Shown piece after piece: positions 38,314 to 46,207 of a DNA stretch of 64,000 nucleotides (positions are counted from its first letter, which is position 1; every line of letters begins with the position of its first letter). The notes beneath the pieces are model-generated. The model had not been told where the DNA came from, ran no database searches, and saw nothing but the letters and a program-made list of their open reading frames with translations. This DNA comes from an uncultured Roseobacter sp. (GTDB lineage: Bacteria > Pseudomonadota > Alphaproteobacteria > Rhodobacterales > Rhodobacteraceae), in the NCBI RefSeq assembly GCF_947496515.1, contig NZ_CANMDB010000005.1, positions 26,001-90,000 of the forward strand. Reading direction: 5' to 3'. Both the position numbers and the translations under genes were made by a program.

Positions 38314-39170
38314 CAGCAGGCGTCTCCGGTTGCGACGGGCACGGTTGGGAACATGCCCCATTCAGCCCAGGACCCATCGTAAAGCGACCATTGCCGATGG
38401 CCCAGCCGTTCCAGCGCCAATGCGAGGATGGCCGCTGTCACGCCCGACCCGCAGGAGGTGATGATCGGTTTGGTGAGATCCACGCCCGCCGCCTGAAAGA
38501 GATCGCGACAGGTGGCCGGATCCTTCATCGTCCGGTCATCATTGAGCAACAGCGTATAGGGCAGGTTCCGTGCGCCCGGGATATGACCGGCGCGCAGGCC
38601 CGCCCGCGGTTCCGGCGCATCGCCGCGAAAGCGGGTGGCCCCGCGGGCATCGACGATCACGTGATCCCCCAGCTTGGAGGCGGCGGACACCTGCGTGACG
38701 TCGCGCACCAGATGGTTCTGCAGCCGAACGGTCATATGCCGGTCGCGGATCACGGGGGGCATGTCCTCGACCGGGCGCCCTTCGGCCTGCCACTTGGGCA
38801 GCCCGCCATCGAGCACGGCGACATTTTCCTGCCCCATGCGGCGGAACAGCCACCAGACCCGCGCGGCTGAAAGCAGCCCTGACCCGTCGTAGATCACCAC
38901 TTGGTGGCCGTCACCGACCCCCATGGCCCGCATCCGCGACATGAATTTCTCCACCGGCGGCGCCATATGCGGCAGGTCGGAGCGGTGGTCGGAGATCTCT
39001 TCGATGTCAAAGAACCGCGCGCCCGGAATGTGGGTGGCATCGTATTCAGCGCGGGGGTCGCGACCAGCGTCCGGCAGATACCACGAGGCATCGAGCACCC
39101 GCAGATCGGGGTCTTTCAAATGATCGGCCAGCCAGGTGGTCGATACCAGCGTTTTAGGATCATCGGACAT
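38313..39170 (-). CDS. sseA: 3-mercaptopyruvate sulfurtransferase
   Basis: The 285-residue protein has two rhodanese domains. The N-terminal one is LRVLDASWYLPDAGRDPRAEYDATHIPGARFFDIEEISD. The C-terminal one carries the active-site loop CGSGVTAAILALALE, which is the mercaptopyruvate (CG-S/T-GVT) type rather than thiosulfate type. It moves sulfur from 3-mercaptopyruvate to a thiol acceptor. It is the first gene of a coupled pair with the aminotransferase. Confidence 0.92.
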   Translation of the reverse strand: MSDDPKTLVSTTWLADHLKDPDLRVLDASWYLPDAGRDPRAEYDATHIPGARFFDIEEISDHRSDLPHMAPPVEKFMSRMRAMGVGDGHQVVIYDGSGLLSAARVWWLFRRMGQENVAVLDGGLPKWQAEGRPVEDMPPVIRDRHMTVRLQNHLVRDVTQVSAASKLGDHVIVDARGATRFRGDAPEPRAGLRAGHIPGARNLPYTLLLNDDRTMKDPATCRDLFQAAGVDLTKPIITSCGSGVTAAILALALERLGHRQWSLYDGSWAEWGMFPTVPVATGDAC

Positions 39171-39181
39171 GGAAGGCCCCC

Positions 39182-39280
39182 TCAGGACGGTAAAGTGACG
39201 TCTCTGGGTAACGGTCGCGGAGGCTGCCCGCAAGTCTCGGGCCGGGCCCGAAGGATGTGAACGACGCCGTTGCTGCGCAT
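39182..39280 (-). CDS. Possible 32-residue leader ORF upstream of sseA
   Basis: A short frame begins at ATG 39280 and stops 11 bases before the sseA start. A GGAGG lies 14 bases upstream, which is too far for a good site. TCGGGC and GCCCGA arms within it can form a hairpin. It contains one Cys and no known leader motif. It may be chance. Confidence 0.2.
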   Translation of the reverse strand: MRSNGVVHILRARPETCGQPPRPLPRDVTLPS

Positions 39281-39310
39281 AGCAGCCAGCGGTCCTCCGT
39301 CAGCGCTATG

Positions 39311-39799
39311 TCAGCCGTGATCCTTGAGCAGACGGGACTTTTGCCGGGACCAGTCGCGCTTGGCTGCGGTTTCGCGCTTGTCGTGCAGCTTTTTACCCTT
39401 GGCGATGCCGATCTTGATCTTGGCCATGCCGCGGTGATTGAAATACAGCACCAGCGGCACGAGGGTCATGCCCTTGCGCTGTGTCGCCTGCCACAGATCG
39501 CCCAACTGTTTGCGCGAGACCAGCAGCTTACGGCGTCTGCGTTCGTTATGCTGAAACGTTTTCGCCTGCTTGTAGGGCGCGATGTAGCTGTTGACCAACC
39601 ACAGCTCGCCGTCCTCCACACCCGCGTAACTCTCCGCGATATTGGCACCGCCCTCCCGCAGGGATTTGACCTCGGAACCCTCCAGGATGATCCCGCATTC
39701 CAGATCTTCCTCGATGGCATAATCAAACCGGGCGCGCCGGTTCTCAGCCACCACCTTGTAGTTGGGATCGGATTTCGTCGCGGATTTTACCTGTGCCAT
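39311..39799 (-). CDS. smpB: SsrA-binding protein SmpB
   Basis: The 162-residue tmRNA partner has [50 protein letters not shown] (landmarks across residues 21-70) and the basic C-tail [13 protein letters not shown]. With tmRNA it rescues stalled ribosomes. The tmRNA gene itself was not seen. Normal length. Confidence 0.95.
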   Translation of the reverse strand: MAQVKSATKSDPNYKVVAENRRARFDYAIEEDLECGIILEGSEVKSLREGGANIAESYAGVEDGELWLVNSYIAPYKQAKTFQHNERRRRKLLVSRKQLGDLWQATQRKGMTLVPLVLYFNHRGMAKIKIGIAKGKKLHDKRETAAKRDWSRQKSRLLKDHG

Positions 39800-39847
39800 G
39801 GGCGTGATCTAGTCCCTCGCACCCCGCCGCGCAAGCACATGCCCCGG

Positions 39848-40666
39848 TCAGTCACCCAGCTTGGCGTGCACGGCATCCAGATCGATCTCGCCCTTGGGTC
39901 GGCGGTCGGCAGGCGTGTCGGGATCGTATTGGAACAGGTCGAAATCCCGTTTATAGATTTCATAGACCAGATGGGCGGACAAGTCGTCGAAGTAATCCTC
40001 GACCGGATGCGCGCGTTTCGGGCCGTGCCCATGACTTTCGTTGAACCGCGGCACCGCATCAAGATCGATCCGGTGAGGCGTCTCAATCTCCTCCAGCACC
40101 TCACGCATGCCGTCGTTGAAGCTTTCCGTCCAGATGATCTTGTCGTAGGTGCCGCCGTTCACGATAAAGGTGCTCACGTGGCTCGAGACAGCCGACCAGT
40201 GAATATCGGGATCCATGGGTTTGCGAAACCTGATCGTGTCCCGCGCAAAGAGCAAAAATCGCCGGAACGCAGCAATCTGGTCAAAGTCATCGCGCCCTTC
40301 GGGTCCGCCCACATCGACACCATAGGTCTGGGTCAGCAGAGGCACCAGATTGCCCCGGTACCGTTTGCCATTGCGCTGAATACCGCAGATCTTGTCGAAA
40401 AACGAACTCAGGATACGCGCATATGGGTTGCGCACGCAGGTAAAGGCATAGGACATGTGATCGCTCACATTGCGGGTGATCGGCGTCTGACTATGTTCTG
40501 CCGCCCATTTGTGCAGCCCATCGTCCGCGTCGTGAATATCTCCATCGAAGAACCGACCATGATCTGAATAGAACATGATCTGACCGATGGTGGAGCAGGC
40601 GCATTTGGGCACCACACGGTAGACCATGCTCTCACTTTGCGTCATCCAGACGCCCGGGAAACCCAT
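39848..40666 (-). CDS. Sulfotransferase-family protein
   Basis: The 272-residue protein resembles carbohydrate sulfotransferases (Sulfotransfer_2 type). The 5'-phosphosulfate loop is YRVVPKCACSTIGQIMF (about residues 16-32), and the 3'-phosphate site is FTCVRNPYARILSSFFDKI (about 74-92). It would move sulfate from PAPS to a glycan. There is no signal peptide. It is divergent from a core-2-type glycosyltransferase gene, suggesting a joint role in making a sulfated surface glycan. Confidence 0.8.
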   Translation of the reverse strand: MGFPGVWMTQSESMVYRVVPKCACSTIGQIMFYSDHGRFFDGDIHDADDGLHKWAAEHSQTPITRNVSDHMSYAFTCVRNPYARILSSFFDKICGIQRNGKRYRGNLVPLLTQTYGVDVGGPEGRDDFDQIAAFRRFLLFARDTIRFRKPMDPDIHWSAVSSHVSTFIVNGGTYDKIIWTESFNDGMREVLEEIETPHRIDLDAVPRFNESHGHGPKRAHPVEDYFDDLSAHLVYEIYKRDFDLFQYDPDTPADRRPKGEIDLDAVHAKLGD

Positions 40667-40809
40667 GCCGTCTCCTCCTTGTCGGCTCTAACCACACGAG
40701 GTTTAACCGGATTTGACTTAAAGAAGAGCAAATAAATTCAGTTTATTCAATGCAGCTTGATGCGTATCACCGTAGGTGACAATCCAAACCAGCTTACCAG
40801 CAGGCAGAC

Positions 40810-42387
40810 GTGGCCAGAATAGCCTTCATCCTCCTATGTCACCGCGACGCGGACGCCATCATCCGGCAGGCGCGGCAACTGACCGCTGCGGGCGATTGCC
40901 TGACCGTGCATTTCGACGGGCGCGCGAAGGCGTCGGAGTATGCAAAGCTGCACGCAGCTCTCGGTCAAGATCCAAACATCGCTTTGGTCAGGCGCCGGGT
41001 CCGCTGCGGCTGGGGAGAGTGGTCGCTGGTGCGCGCGACGCTGCGTGCCGCGACACTGGCGATGCACCGTTTTCCGAATGCGACGCATTTCTACATGATC
41101 TCGGGCGACTGCATGCCCATCAAAACAGCCGCCCAAATTCAGACCTATCTCGACGAAAACGACGCGGATTTCATTGAATGCGTCGACTACTTCGATGGCA
41201 ACTGGATCAAGACCGGCATGAAGGAAGAGCGCCTGATCTACCGGCATTTCTTCAACGAACGCAGCCAGGCGCGTCTCTTCTACACCTCCATGAAGGCACA
41301 GGAGCGGTTGAAGCTGCGCCGCAAGCCACCCGGCGACCTGCGCATGCGGATCGGCAGCCAATGGTGGTGTCTGCGCCGAAAGACGCTGACAGCGGTGCTG
41401 AACTTCGCCCATAAGCGGCGCGATGTCACCCGGTTCTTCGCGACGACCTGGATCCCGGACGAGACGTTCTTTCAGACCATCGTGCCACATCTGGTGCCCG
41501 AGCCAGAGGTCCGGAGCCGCCCGCTGACCTTTTTGCTCTTCAGCGACTACGGCATGCCTGTGTGCTTTTACAACGATCACCACGACATGCTGCTGGGCCA
41601 GGAGCAGCTCTTTGCACGCAAGATCAGCCCCGAAGCGCGGGAGTTGAAAGACCGGCTGGCGTCGCTTTTTGTCCAGAAAGATGTTCCCTTGCCGTCCTCC
41701 GGTGACGGGCGGGCGCTCTTTCACTTTCTGGCAGGGCGCGGACGCGTCGGACGGCGCTTTGCCCCGCGGATGTGGCAGGCTGGCGCCACGCTGGGCCGCG
41801 AGCGGGAATTGATGATCGTCATCTGCAAGAAATGGCACGTGGCCAAACGGCTGCTCGACCGGATTCGGCAGCACACCAATGTCCCCGCGCTCGATTATCT
41901 GTTCAACGAGGCGGACGCACCGCTGCCGGATCTGGGCGGGTTGGAGACGGATCTGAACAAACGCAACCGGCACCGGCGCGCCGTCATGCGGTTGCTTTTT
42001 GATCACTTTGAGACCGACAGGATGATCATCTGCTCAGACCCGGTGGAGTTCGAACTCCTGCGCGACTTTGCCGCCGATCGCTGCGTGACCCGTTTTCTGG
42101 AGATCGATTGCACCTTCTCCGATGAGGACCTTGCAGGCCACGCAACGAGGATCGGGCTGGCACGTGAGGACAATGACACCGAGACACTGGGCCCGCTGCT
42201 GACCACGCTACGCAATGACATCACCTTTGAAACAGAGCGCATCCGTGATGCGGCGCTGCCGAACTACAGCCGCATCCACGAGAACACGCATCCGGATGAT
42301 GCGGCGCAGGCACTAGCGGGGTTCTTGACCGTGCCGTTGGAAACAGCGCGCGACATCACGCCCACGCCGACATTATTCACCGATTGA
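40810..42387 (+). CDS. Core-2/I-branching-type glycosyltransferase with DUF5928-like C-terminal region
   Basis: The 525-residue protein has an N-terminal GT14-like domain: MARIAFILLCHRDADAI, VHFDGRAKASEY, FYMISGDCMPIKTAAQIQTYLDEN (about residues 95-118), GSQWWCLRR and WIPDETFFQTI. A second domain (about residues 330-525, from RELMIVICKKWHVAKRLLDRI) is conserved in Rhodobacterales homologues and labelled DUF5928 from memory. It likely adds N-acetylhexosamine to a surface glycan. The GTG start at 40810 is the only good start; the ribosome site is weak. Divergent from the sulfotransferase. Confidence 0.8.
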   Translation: MARIAFILLCHRDADAIIRQARQLTAAGDCLTVHFDGRAKASEYAKLHAALGQDPNIALVRRRVRCGWGEWSLVRATLRAATLAMHRFPNATHFYMISGDCMPIKTAAQIQTYLDENDADFIECVDYFDGNWIKTGMKEERLIYRHFFNERSQARLFYTSMKAQERLKLRRKPPGDLRMRIGSQWWCLRRKTLTAVLNFAHKRRDVTRFFATTWIPDETFFQTIVPHLVPEPEVRSRPLTFLLFSDYGMPVCFYNDHHDMLLGQEQLFARKISPEARELKDRLASLFVQKDVPLPSSGDGRALFHFLAGRGRVGRRFAPRMWQAGATLGRERELMIVICKKWHVAKRLLDRIRQHTNVPALDYLFNEADAPLPDLGGLETDLNKRNRHRRAVMRLLFDHFETDRMIICSDPVEFELLRDFAADRCVTRFLEIDCTFSDEDLAGHATRIGLAREDNDTETLGPLLTTLRNDITFETERIRDAALPNYSRIHENTHPDDAAQALAGFLTVPLETARDITPTPTLFTD

Positions 42388-42396
42388 GGACCCGAT

Positions 42397-42774
42397 ATGA
42401 GCTACAACTACGACGACCAGAACATCTTTGCCAAAATCCTGCGCGGTGAGATTCCCAACACGACCGTGCTGGAAACCGAGCACAGCCTGGCCTTTCGGGA
42501 CCTCTATCCGCAGGCCCCCACCCATGTGCTGGTTATCCCGAAAGGCGCCTATGTGAGCTTCGATCATTTCGCCAGCGCGGCGTCAGATGCGGAGATTGCC
42601 GACTACATCCGCACCATCGGCGAGGTTTGCAAAGCCGAAGGGGTTGCACTGAACGCGGGTCAAGGTTTTCGCATGATATCCAACGCTGGTTCTCACGGTG
42701 TGCAGGAGGTGCCGCATCTGCACGTGCACATACTGGGCGGCAGACCGCTGGGCCGGATGCTCGCCAAAGCCTGA
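42397..42774 (+). CDS. HIT-family nucleotide hydrolase (HinT-like)
   Basis: The 125-residue protein has the HIT triad near the C terminus (VPHLHVHILGGRPLG) and the N-terminal IFAKILRGEIPNTTVLE typical of HinT/PKCI proteins. It hydrolyses adenosine phosphoramidates. It follows the glycosyltransferase by nine bases, so it may share the transcript. Confidence 0.93.
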   Translation: MSYNYDDQNIFAKILRGEIPNTTVLETEHSLAFRDLYPQAPTHVLVIPKGAYVSFDHFASAASDAEIADYIRTIGEVCKAEGVALNAGQGFRMISNAGSHGVQEVPHLHVHILGGRPLGRMLAKA

Positions 42775-42852
42775 GAGCGTGTCACGGGCCGAGCGCCATA
42801 TCCGCTGACGCGGTCCATGCCACGGTGCGCCCAAGGTGCAGCCGGGACGCCC

Positions 42853-42895
42853 GGCGCTGCCCGCCGGGCAGCGCCCGACCTCCCTCGATGGGAGG
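42853..42895. repeat. Double-hairpin intergenic element
   Basis: The first hairpin is a perfect ten-base stem: GGCGCTGCCC (42853-42862) and GGGCAGCGCC (42866-42875). The second is CCTCCC (42879-42884) and GGGAGG (42890-42895). From memory this paired layout recurs between genes of Rhodobacterales. It sits between convergent genes and may act as a terminator. Confidence 0.6.
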
Positions 42896-42983
42896 GAGGG
42901 CGCTTTGCCCCCTTGATCTACCGCCGCCCTCCGCGCGTTGAGGACCCCGCCTATCATCAAGCAAAGCGAGCGCCCTGTCCTAC

Positions 42984-43634
42984 TCAGTAACCGCGCCGTT
43001 TGGCAGCCCACCAGCGCCGAAACCGGGCGCGCTTTTCGGCAACACGATCTTCGGTAGCTTCCCAGCTGTCCTGCATCTCTTCGAGCTTGGGATCAATCCG
43101 CGCCTGACGAAACCGCCGCCATCGCACCCAGATCGCGTAAAAGATGGCGCCTATTCCGAGGAGCAGCAGCCCCTTGATCCACGGAAAAGGCTTGCTGGCA
43201 TCGGGCCCGTCCACGGGCCAGACCGAAATCGCATTCGGGAAGATCGAGAAAAACTCGTTTCGCCAGCCATAATGCCGGATCGCCACATATTGGGGCGCCG
43301 CCGCGGTAGAGCGCATATCTGCGGCCTCCGCCTGCAGATTGGAGGTGTCGAACTTGAAATAGGGCGGCCAGCCCCAGCCAGTATCCTCATTGCGGTACAC
43401 CATGACATCGTCATCGACCCGCCGGGTCTGGATGAAGAACACATCCCGGGACATCGCATCCGGGTTGGAACCCGCATCCGCCTGCGCCCAGAACCACCGG
43501 TTCTCGCCGGGATCAATCCGCCGTTCGTAGGTGTCGGTGATCCGCACGATATCGACCTGTGGCAGCGTATAATGCAGGAAAGATCCGATCAGCAGCCAGA
43601 CCGCGATGATGAAACCCCATTTGACGTAGAACAC
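42984..43634 (-). CDS. DUF1523-family membrane protein
   Basis: The 216-residue protein has an N-terminal membrane segment (KWGFIIAVWLLIGSFLHYTLP) and a second near residues 150-170 (LLLLGIGAIFYAIWVRWRRF). Between them is an exported domain with VDIVRITDTYERRIDPGENRWFWAQAD and DVFFIQTRR. This matches DUF1523 of Rhodobacteraceae; the function is unknown. The basic C-tail is cytoplasmic by the positive-inside rule. It follows the small membrane protein gene after 13 bases. Confidence 0.8.
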   Translation of the reverse strand: MFYVKWGFIIAVWLLIGSFLHYTLPQVDIVRITDTYERRIDPGENRWFWAQADAGSNPDAMSRDVFFIQTRRVDDDVMVYRNEDTGWGWPPYFKFDTSNLQAEAADMRSTAAAPQYVAIRHYGWRNEFFSIFPNAISVWPVDGPDASKPFPWIKGLLLLGIGAIFYAIWVRWRRFRQARIDPKLEEMQDSWEATEDRVAEKRARFRRWWAAKRRGY

Positions 43635-43647
43635 TTCTGGCCCCTTC

Positions 43648-43914
43648 TCAGGCGAAATTCGTAAGATAGATCAAGAGCGCGACCGCAACCGAGGGGACCA
43701 CGTAGACACCAAGGATCAACTTGCGGCGCAAAGACCCGTCATAAGCTTCAAGCCCCTCGCGCACGAAAAGTTCCCTGTTGCCCGGACCACGTGCCGCATC
43801 CCATTCGGCCTCCAGCTTTCTGCGGCGCACCGCGCGTGAATAGAATGACAGACAGACGTAGATGATCGTCAGAACGATGAAACCGATGAAAAGCATCCGT
43901 GCGAGCGCGGCCAT
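43648..43914 (-). CDS. Small two-span membrane protein
   Basis: The 88-residue protein has two hydrophobic segments (LARMLFIGFIVLTIIYVCLSFY, about residues 4-25, and LILGVYVVPSVAVALLIYL, about 66-84). They flank a charged segment RRRKLEAEWDAARGPGNRELFVREGLEAYDGSLRRK, which suggests a conserved family in Rhodobacterales. GGGGAAG precedes ATG 43914. Its function is unknown; it sits in tandem with the DUF1523 gene. Confidence 0.75.
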   Translation of the reverse strand: MAALARMLFIGFIVLTIIYVCLSFYSRAVRRRKLEAEWDAARGPGNRELFVREGLEAYDGSLRRKLILGVYVVPSVAVALLIYLTNFA

Positions 43915-43995
43915 GGGCGTCTTCCCCCTGGGTGAAACCTCCACTCCTATATAGGCGACCGGTCGCGATTTGGAATGCGAAAGCGGCGCGAGGCG

Positions 43996-45219
43996 CTAAC
44001 CCACGACGTTGAAATCAGGTCCGTAGGGATAGCCGGTGATGTTCTCTGCACCGGTGTCGGTGATGATCAGGATGTCATGTTCCCGGTAGCCGCCCGCACC
44101 CGGTGTACCCTGTGGCAACGTCAGCATCGGCTCCATGGAAATCACCATGCCCGGCTCCAGAACGGTATCAATATCCTCGCGCAGCTCCAGCCCCGCCTCA
44201 CGCCCGTAGTAATGGCTGAGGACGCCAAAGGAGTGCCCGTAGCCAAAGGTGCGATACTGCAGCAGATCCCGCTCCGCCAGAAAACCGTTGATGGCATGGG
44301 CGATCTCCGAGCAGGAGGCACCGGGCTTTAGCAGCTCCATGCCGAACTCATGGGTGGCCACATTGGCCTCCCAGATCTTCAGGCTTGCCGCATCCACTTC
44401 GCGGACAAACAGCGTGCGTTCCAGCGCCGTGTAGTAACCCGAAATCATCGGGAAGGTGTTGAGCGACAGGATGTCGCCCACCTCCAATTGGCGCGCCGTC
44501 ACCGGGTTATGCGCCCCGTCGGTGTTGAGCCCGGACTGGAACCAGACCCAGGTATCGCGGTACTCGGCATCGGTAAAGCGGGCGGCGATCTCACGCTCCA
44601 TCGCGTCGCGGCCTGCCATGGCGATGTCGATCTCGCGCAGCCCGGGTCTAATCGCGTCACGGATCGCATGGCCGCCCACGTCCGCCACTGCTGCCCCCGC
44701 ACGAATGAGGGCGATTTCCGCTTCGGACTTGTGCATCCGCTGGCGCATCACCGTTTCGTGCAGATCGACGGTCGTGACCGGGCGCAGGAAGTCCTCCAGC
44801 CGGTCGCGTTGCGCCAGCGTCAGGTGGTCGGCCTCATAGCCGATCACGCGGCTCTCTCCCGTGACCTGCAGGACAGCGCGCCAGAAGTTGTCCCGCTGCC
44901 AATCGGTGTAGATGATGTTATCGCAGAAAGATCGCCGCCACGGCTGACCCGCATCGATTCCCGCACTGATCGTCACCGCCTCGGTTTCCGTCACCACGAG
45001 CCCGTAGGGCCGTCCGAAGGCGCAGTAAAGAAAGCCCGAGTAGTAGGCGACACTGTGCATCGACGTGAACAGGGCCGCTTGCACACCGGTGGCCTCCATC
45101 CGTTCGCGCAATTCCGTCAGTCGCGCCTCATATTCGGCAACTTCAAAGGCCAGGGGCGCCTTGTCGCCGTTTTGCAGACGGTAGGTGGTTGGACGGTCGG
45201 AGAGAGAAGCGGCGGTCAT
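43996..45219 (-). CDS. Creatinase (creatine amidinohydrolase)
   Basis: The 407-residue M24-fold protein matches creatinase strongly: FLYCAFGRPYGLVVTETE, ISAGIDAGQPWRRSF, DNIIYTDWQRDNFW, SGLNTDGAHNPVTARQ (active-site His), TALERTLF (active-site Glu), FGYGHSFGVLSHYYGREAGLELREDIDTVLEPGMVISMEPM (landmarks near residues 316-356) and a C-terminal YPYGPDFN. It hydrolyses creatine to sarcosine and urea. GGAGGG precedes ATG 45219. No creatininase or sarcosine oxidase gene is in the window. Confidence 0.9.
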   Translation of the reverse strand: MTAASLSDRPTTYRLQNGDKAPLAFEVAEYEARLTELRERMEATGVQAALFTSMHSVAYYSGFLYCAFGRPYGLVVTETEAVTISAGIDAGQPWRRSFCDNIIYTDWQRDNFWRAVLQVTGESRVIGYEADHLTLAQRDRLEDFLRPVTTVDLHETVMRQRMHKSEAEIALIRAGAAVADVGGHAIRDAIRPGLREIDIAMAGRDAMEREIAARFTDAEYRDTWVWFQSGLNTDGAHNPVTARQLEVGDILSLNTFPMISGYYTALERTLFVREVDAASLKIWEANVATHEFGMELLKPGASCSEIAHAINGFLAERDLLQYRTFGYGHSFGVLSHYYGREAGLELREDIDTVLEPGMVISMEPMLTLPQGTPGAGGYREHDILIITDTGAENITGYPYGPDFNVVG

Positions 45220-45335
45220 GTCAGACCCTCCTTTGAACAGAAAGGTCCCGGCGTTCAGGACAGATATGAGGTATGCCGGGGCGACGCCATCGCCCATGGG
45301 CGCAGGTGGCCCCATTTTGGGCCACCGATCAAGCC

Positions 45336-46127
45336 CTATCTGCCGGTCAGGAAGCGCAGGAGATCACTCTCCGGGTCCTCAAGGGCGTCGATCACGTCGA
45401 AATGGTGGGTTTCGGGCACGACGGTGTGCGGCACATCCCATGCCGCGGCAAGCGCTGCGGCCTGCTCCAGAAAGACGGGGCGTTCCTCAGCGCCCACCCA
45501 GACATGCACCGCCGCACCCCCTGACGCAGCCATGTTGACCGGGCTCTCCGCGTGGGCGTCCTCTGGTGTCAGCTGGAGGATCTCGTTCATCGACGTCTGC
45601 AAAAGCGGGCTCAGATCCGCCACGGGCGAAATGGGGGCAACCCGCTCGATACGGCGCAACACGGCGTCGCGCAGCAGGCGGTCATCCAGCATCCGGGCCA
45701 CCAGATGCCCACCCGCAGAGTGCCCGGCGAGGACGATCGCCCCGTCCGTCCGGTCCGCGATGTCGGTCACCGCGGCGGCGATTTGCCGGGTGATCTGGGG
45801 TATCCGCACGTCAGGGCAAAGATCATACCCGGGCAGCGCCACGGCCCAATTCGCCGCAAGCGCTCCCGCGGCGAGATGAGACCACGTGCTGCGGTCAAAC
45901 GCCTTCCAGTAGCCACCGTGGACAAAGACCATGGTGCCTTGCGGCACGCCTTCCGGGTGAAACAGATCGACCTTCTGCCGCGGGCTGGCCCCGTAGGACA
46001 GCCCGACCTGCGCCCGCGTGCCCAGACCCTCACGAAAAGCCGCGGCCGCGGCCTCCCACCGGGGCGGGTAGTCTTCGGCAGCCGGGATATGGGCCGCATT
46101 TGCGTAGGCATCATCGAGGGTGGTCAT
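45336..46127 (-). CDS. Alpha/beta hydrolase, kynurenine-formamidase-like
   Basis: The 263-residue protein has the oxyanion motif VFVHGGYWKAFDRSTWSHLA (about residues 66-85), the nucleophile elbow LAGHSAGGHLVARML (Ser near 138), and the His in VVPETHHFDVIDAL. It looks like the HGGYW group that includes bacterial arylformamidase and carboxylesterases. The substrate is uncertain. AAAGGGGAT lies upstream of ATG 46127. It is divergent from gabD across an 80-base region with an operator-like repeat. Confidence 0.85.
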   Translation of the reverse strand: MTTLDDAYANAAHIPAAEDYPPRWEAAAAAFREGLGTRAQVGLSYGASPRQKVDLFHPEGVPQGTMVFVHGGYWKAFDRSTWSHLAAGALAANWAVALPGYDLCPDVRIPQITRQIAAAVTDIADRTDGAIVLAGHSAGGHLVARMLDDRLLRDAVLRRIERVAPISPVADLSPLLQTSMNEILQLTPEDAHAESPVNMAASGGAAVHVWVGAEERPVFLEQAAALAAAWDVPHTVVPETHHFDVIDALEDPESDLLRFLTGR

Positions 46128-46163
46128 GGATCCCCTTTCGGAACTGGACAATCATACCCAGAG

Positions 46164-46185
46164 TTGGTTTGACAACCACAACCAA
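46164..46185. promoter_or_regulatory. Operator-like inverted repeat between hydrolase and gabD
   Basis: TTGGTT (46164-46169) and AACCAA (46180-46185) are perfect six-base arms with a ten-base spacer. The site is in the short divergent intergenic region, about 22 bases before the gabD start. The spacing would suit a dimeric repressor. Confidence 0.45.
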
Positions 46186-46207
46186 TTTATCCCCTGGAGG
46201 ATCCGCC

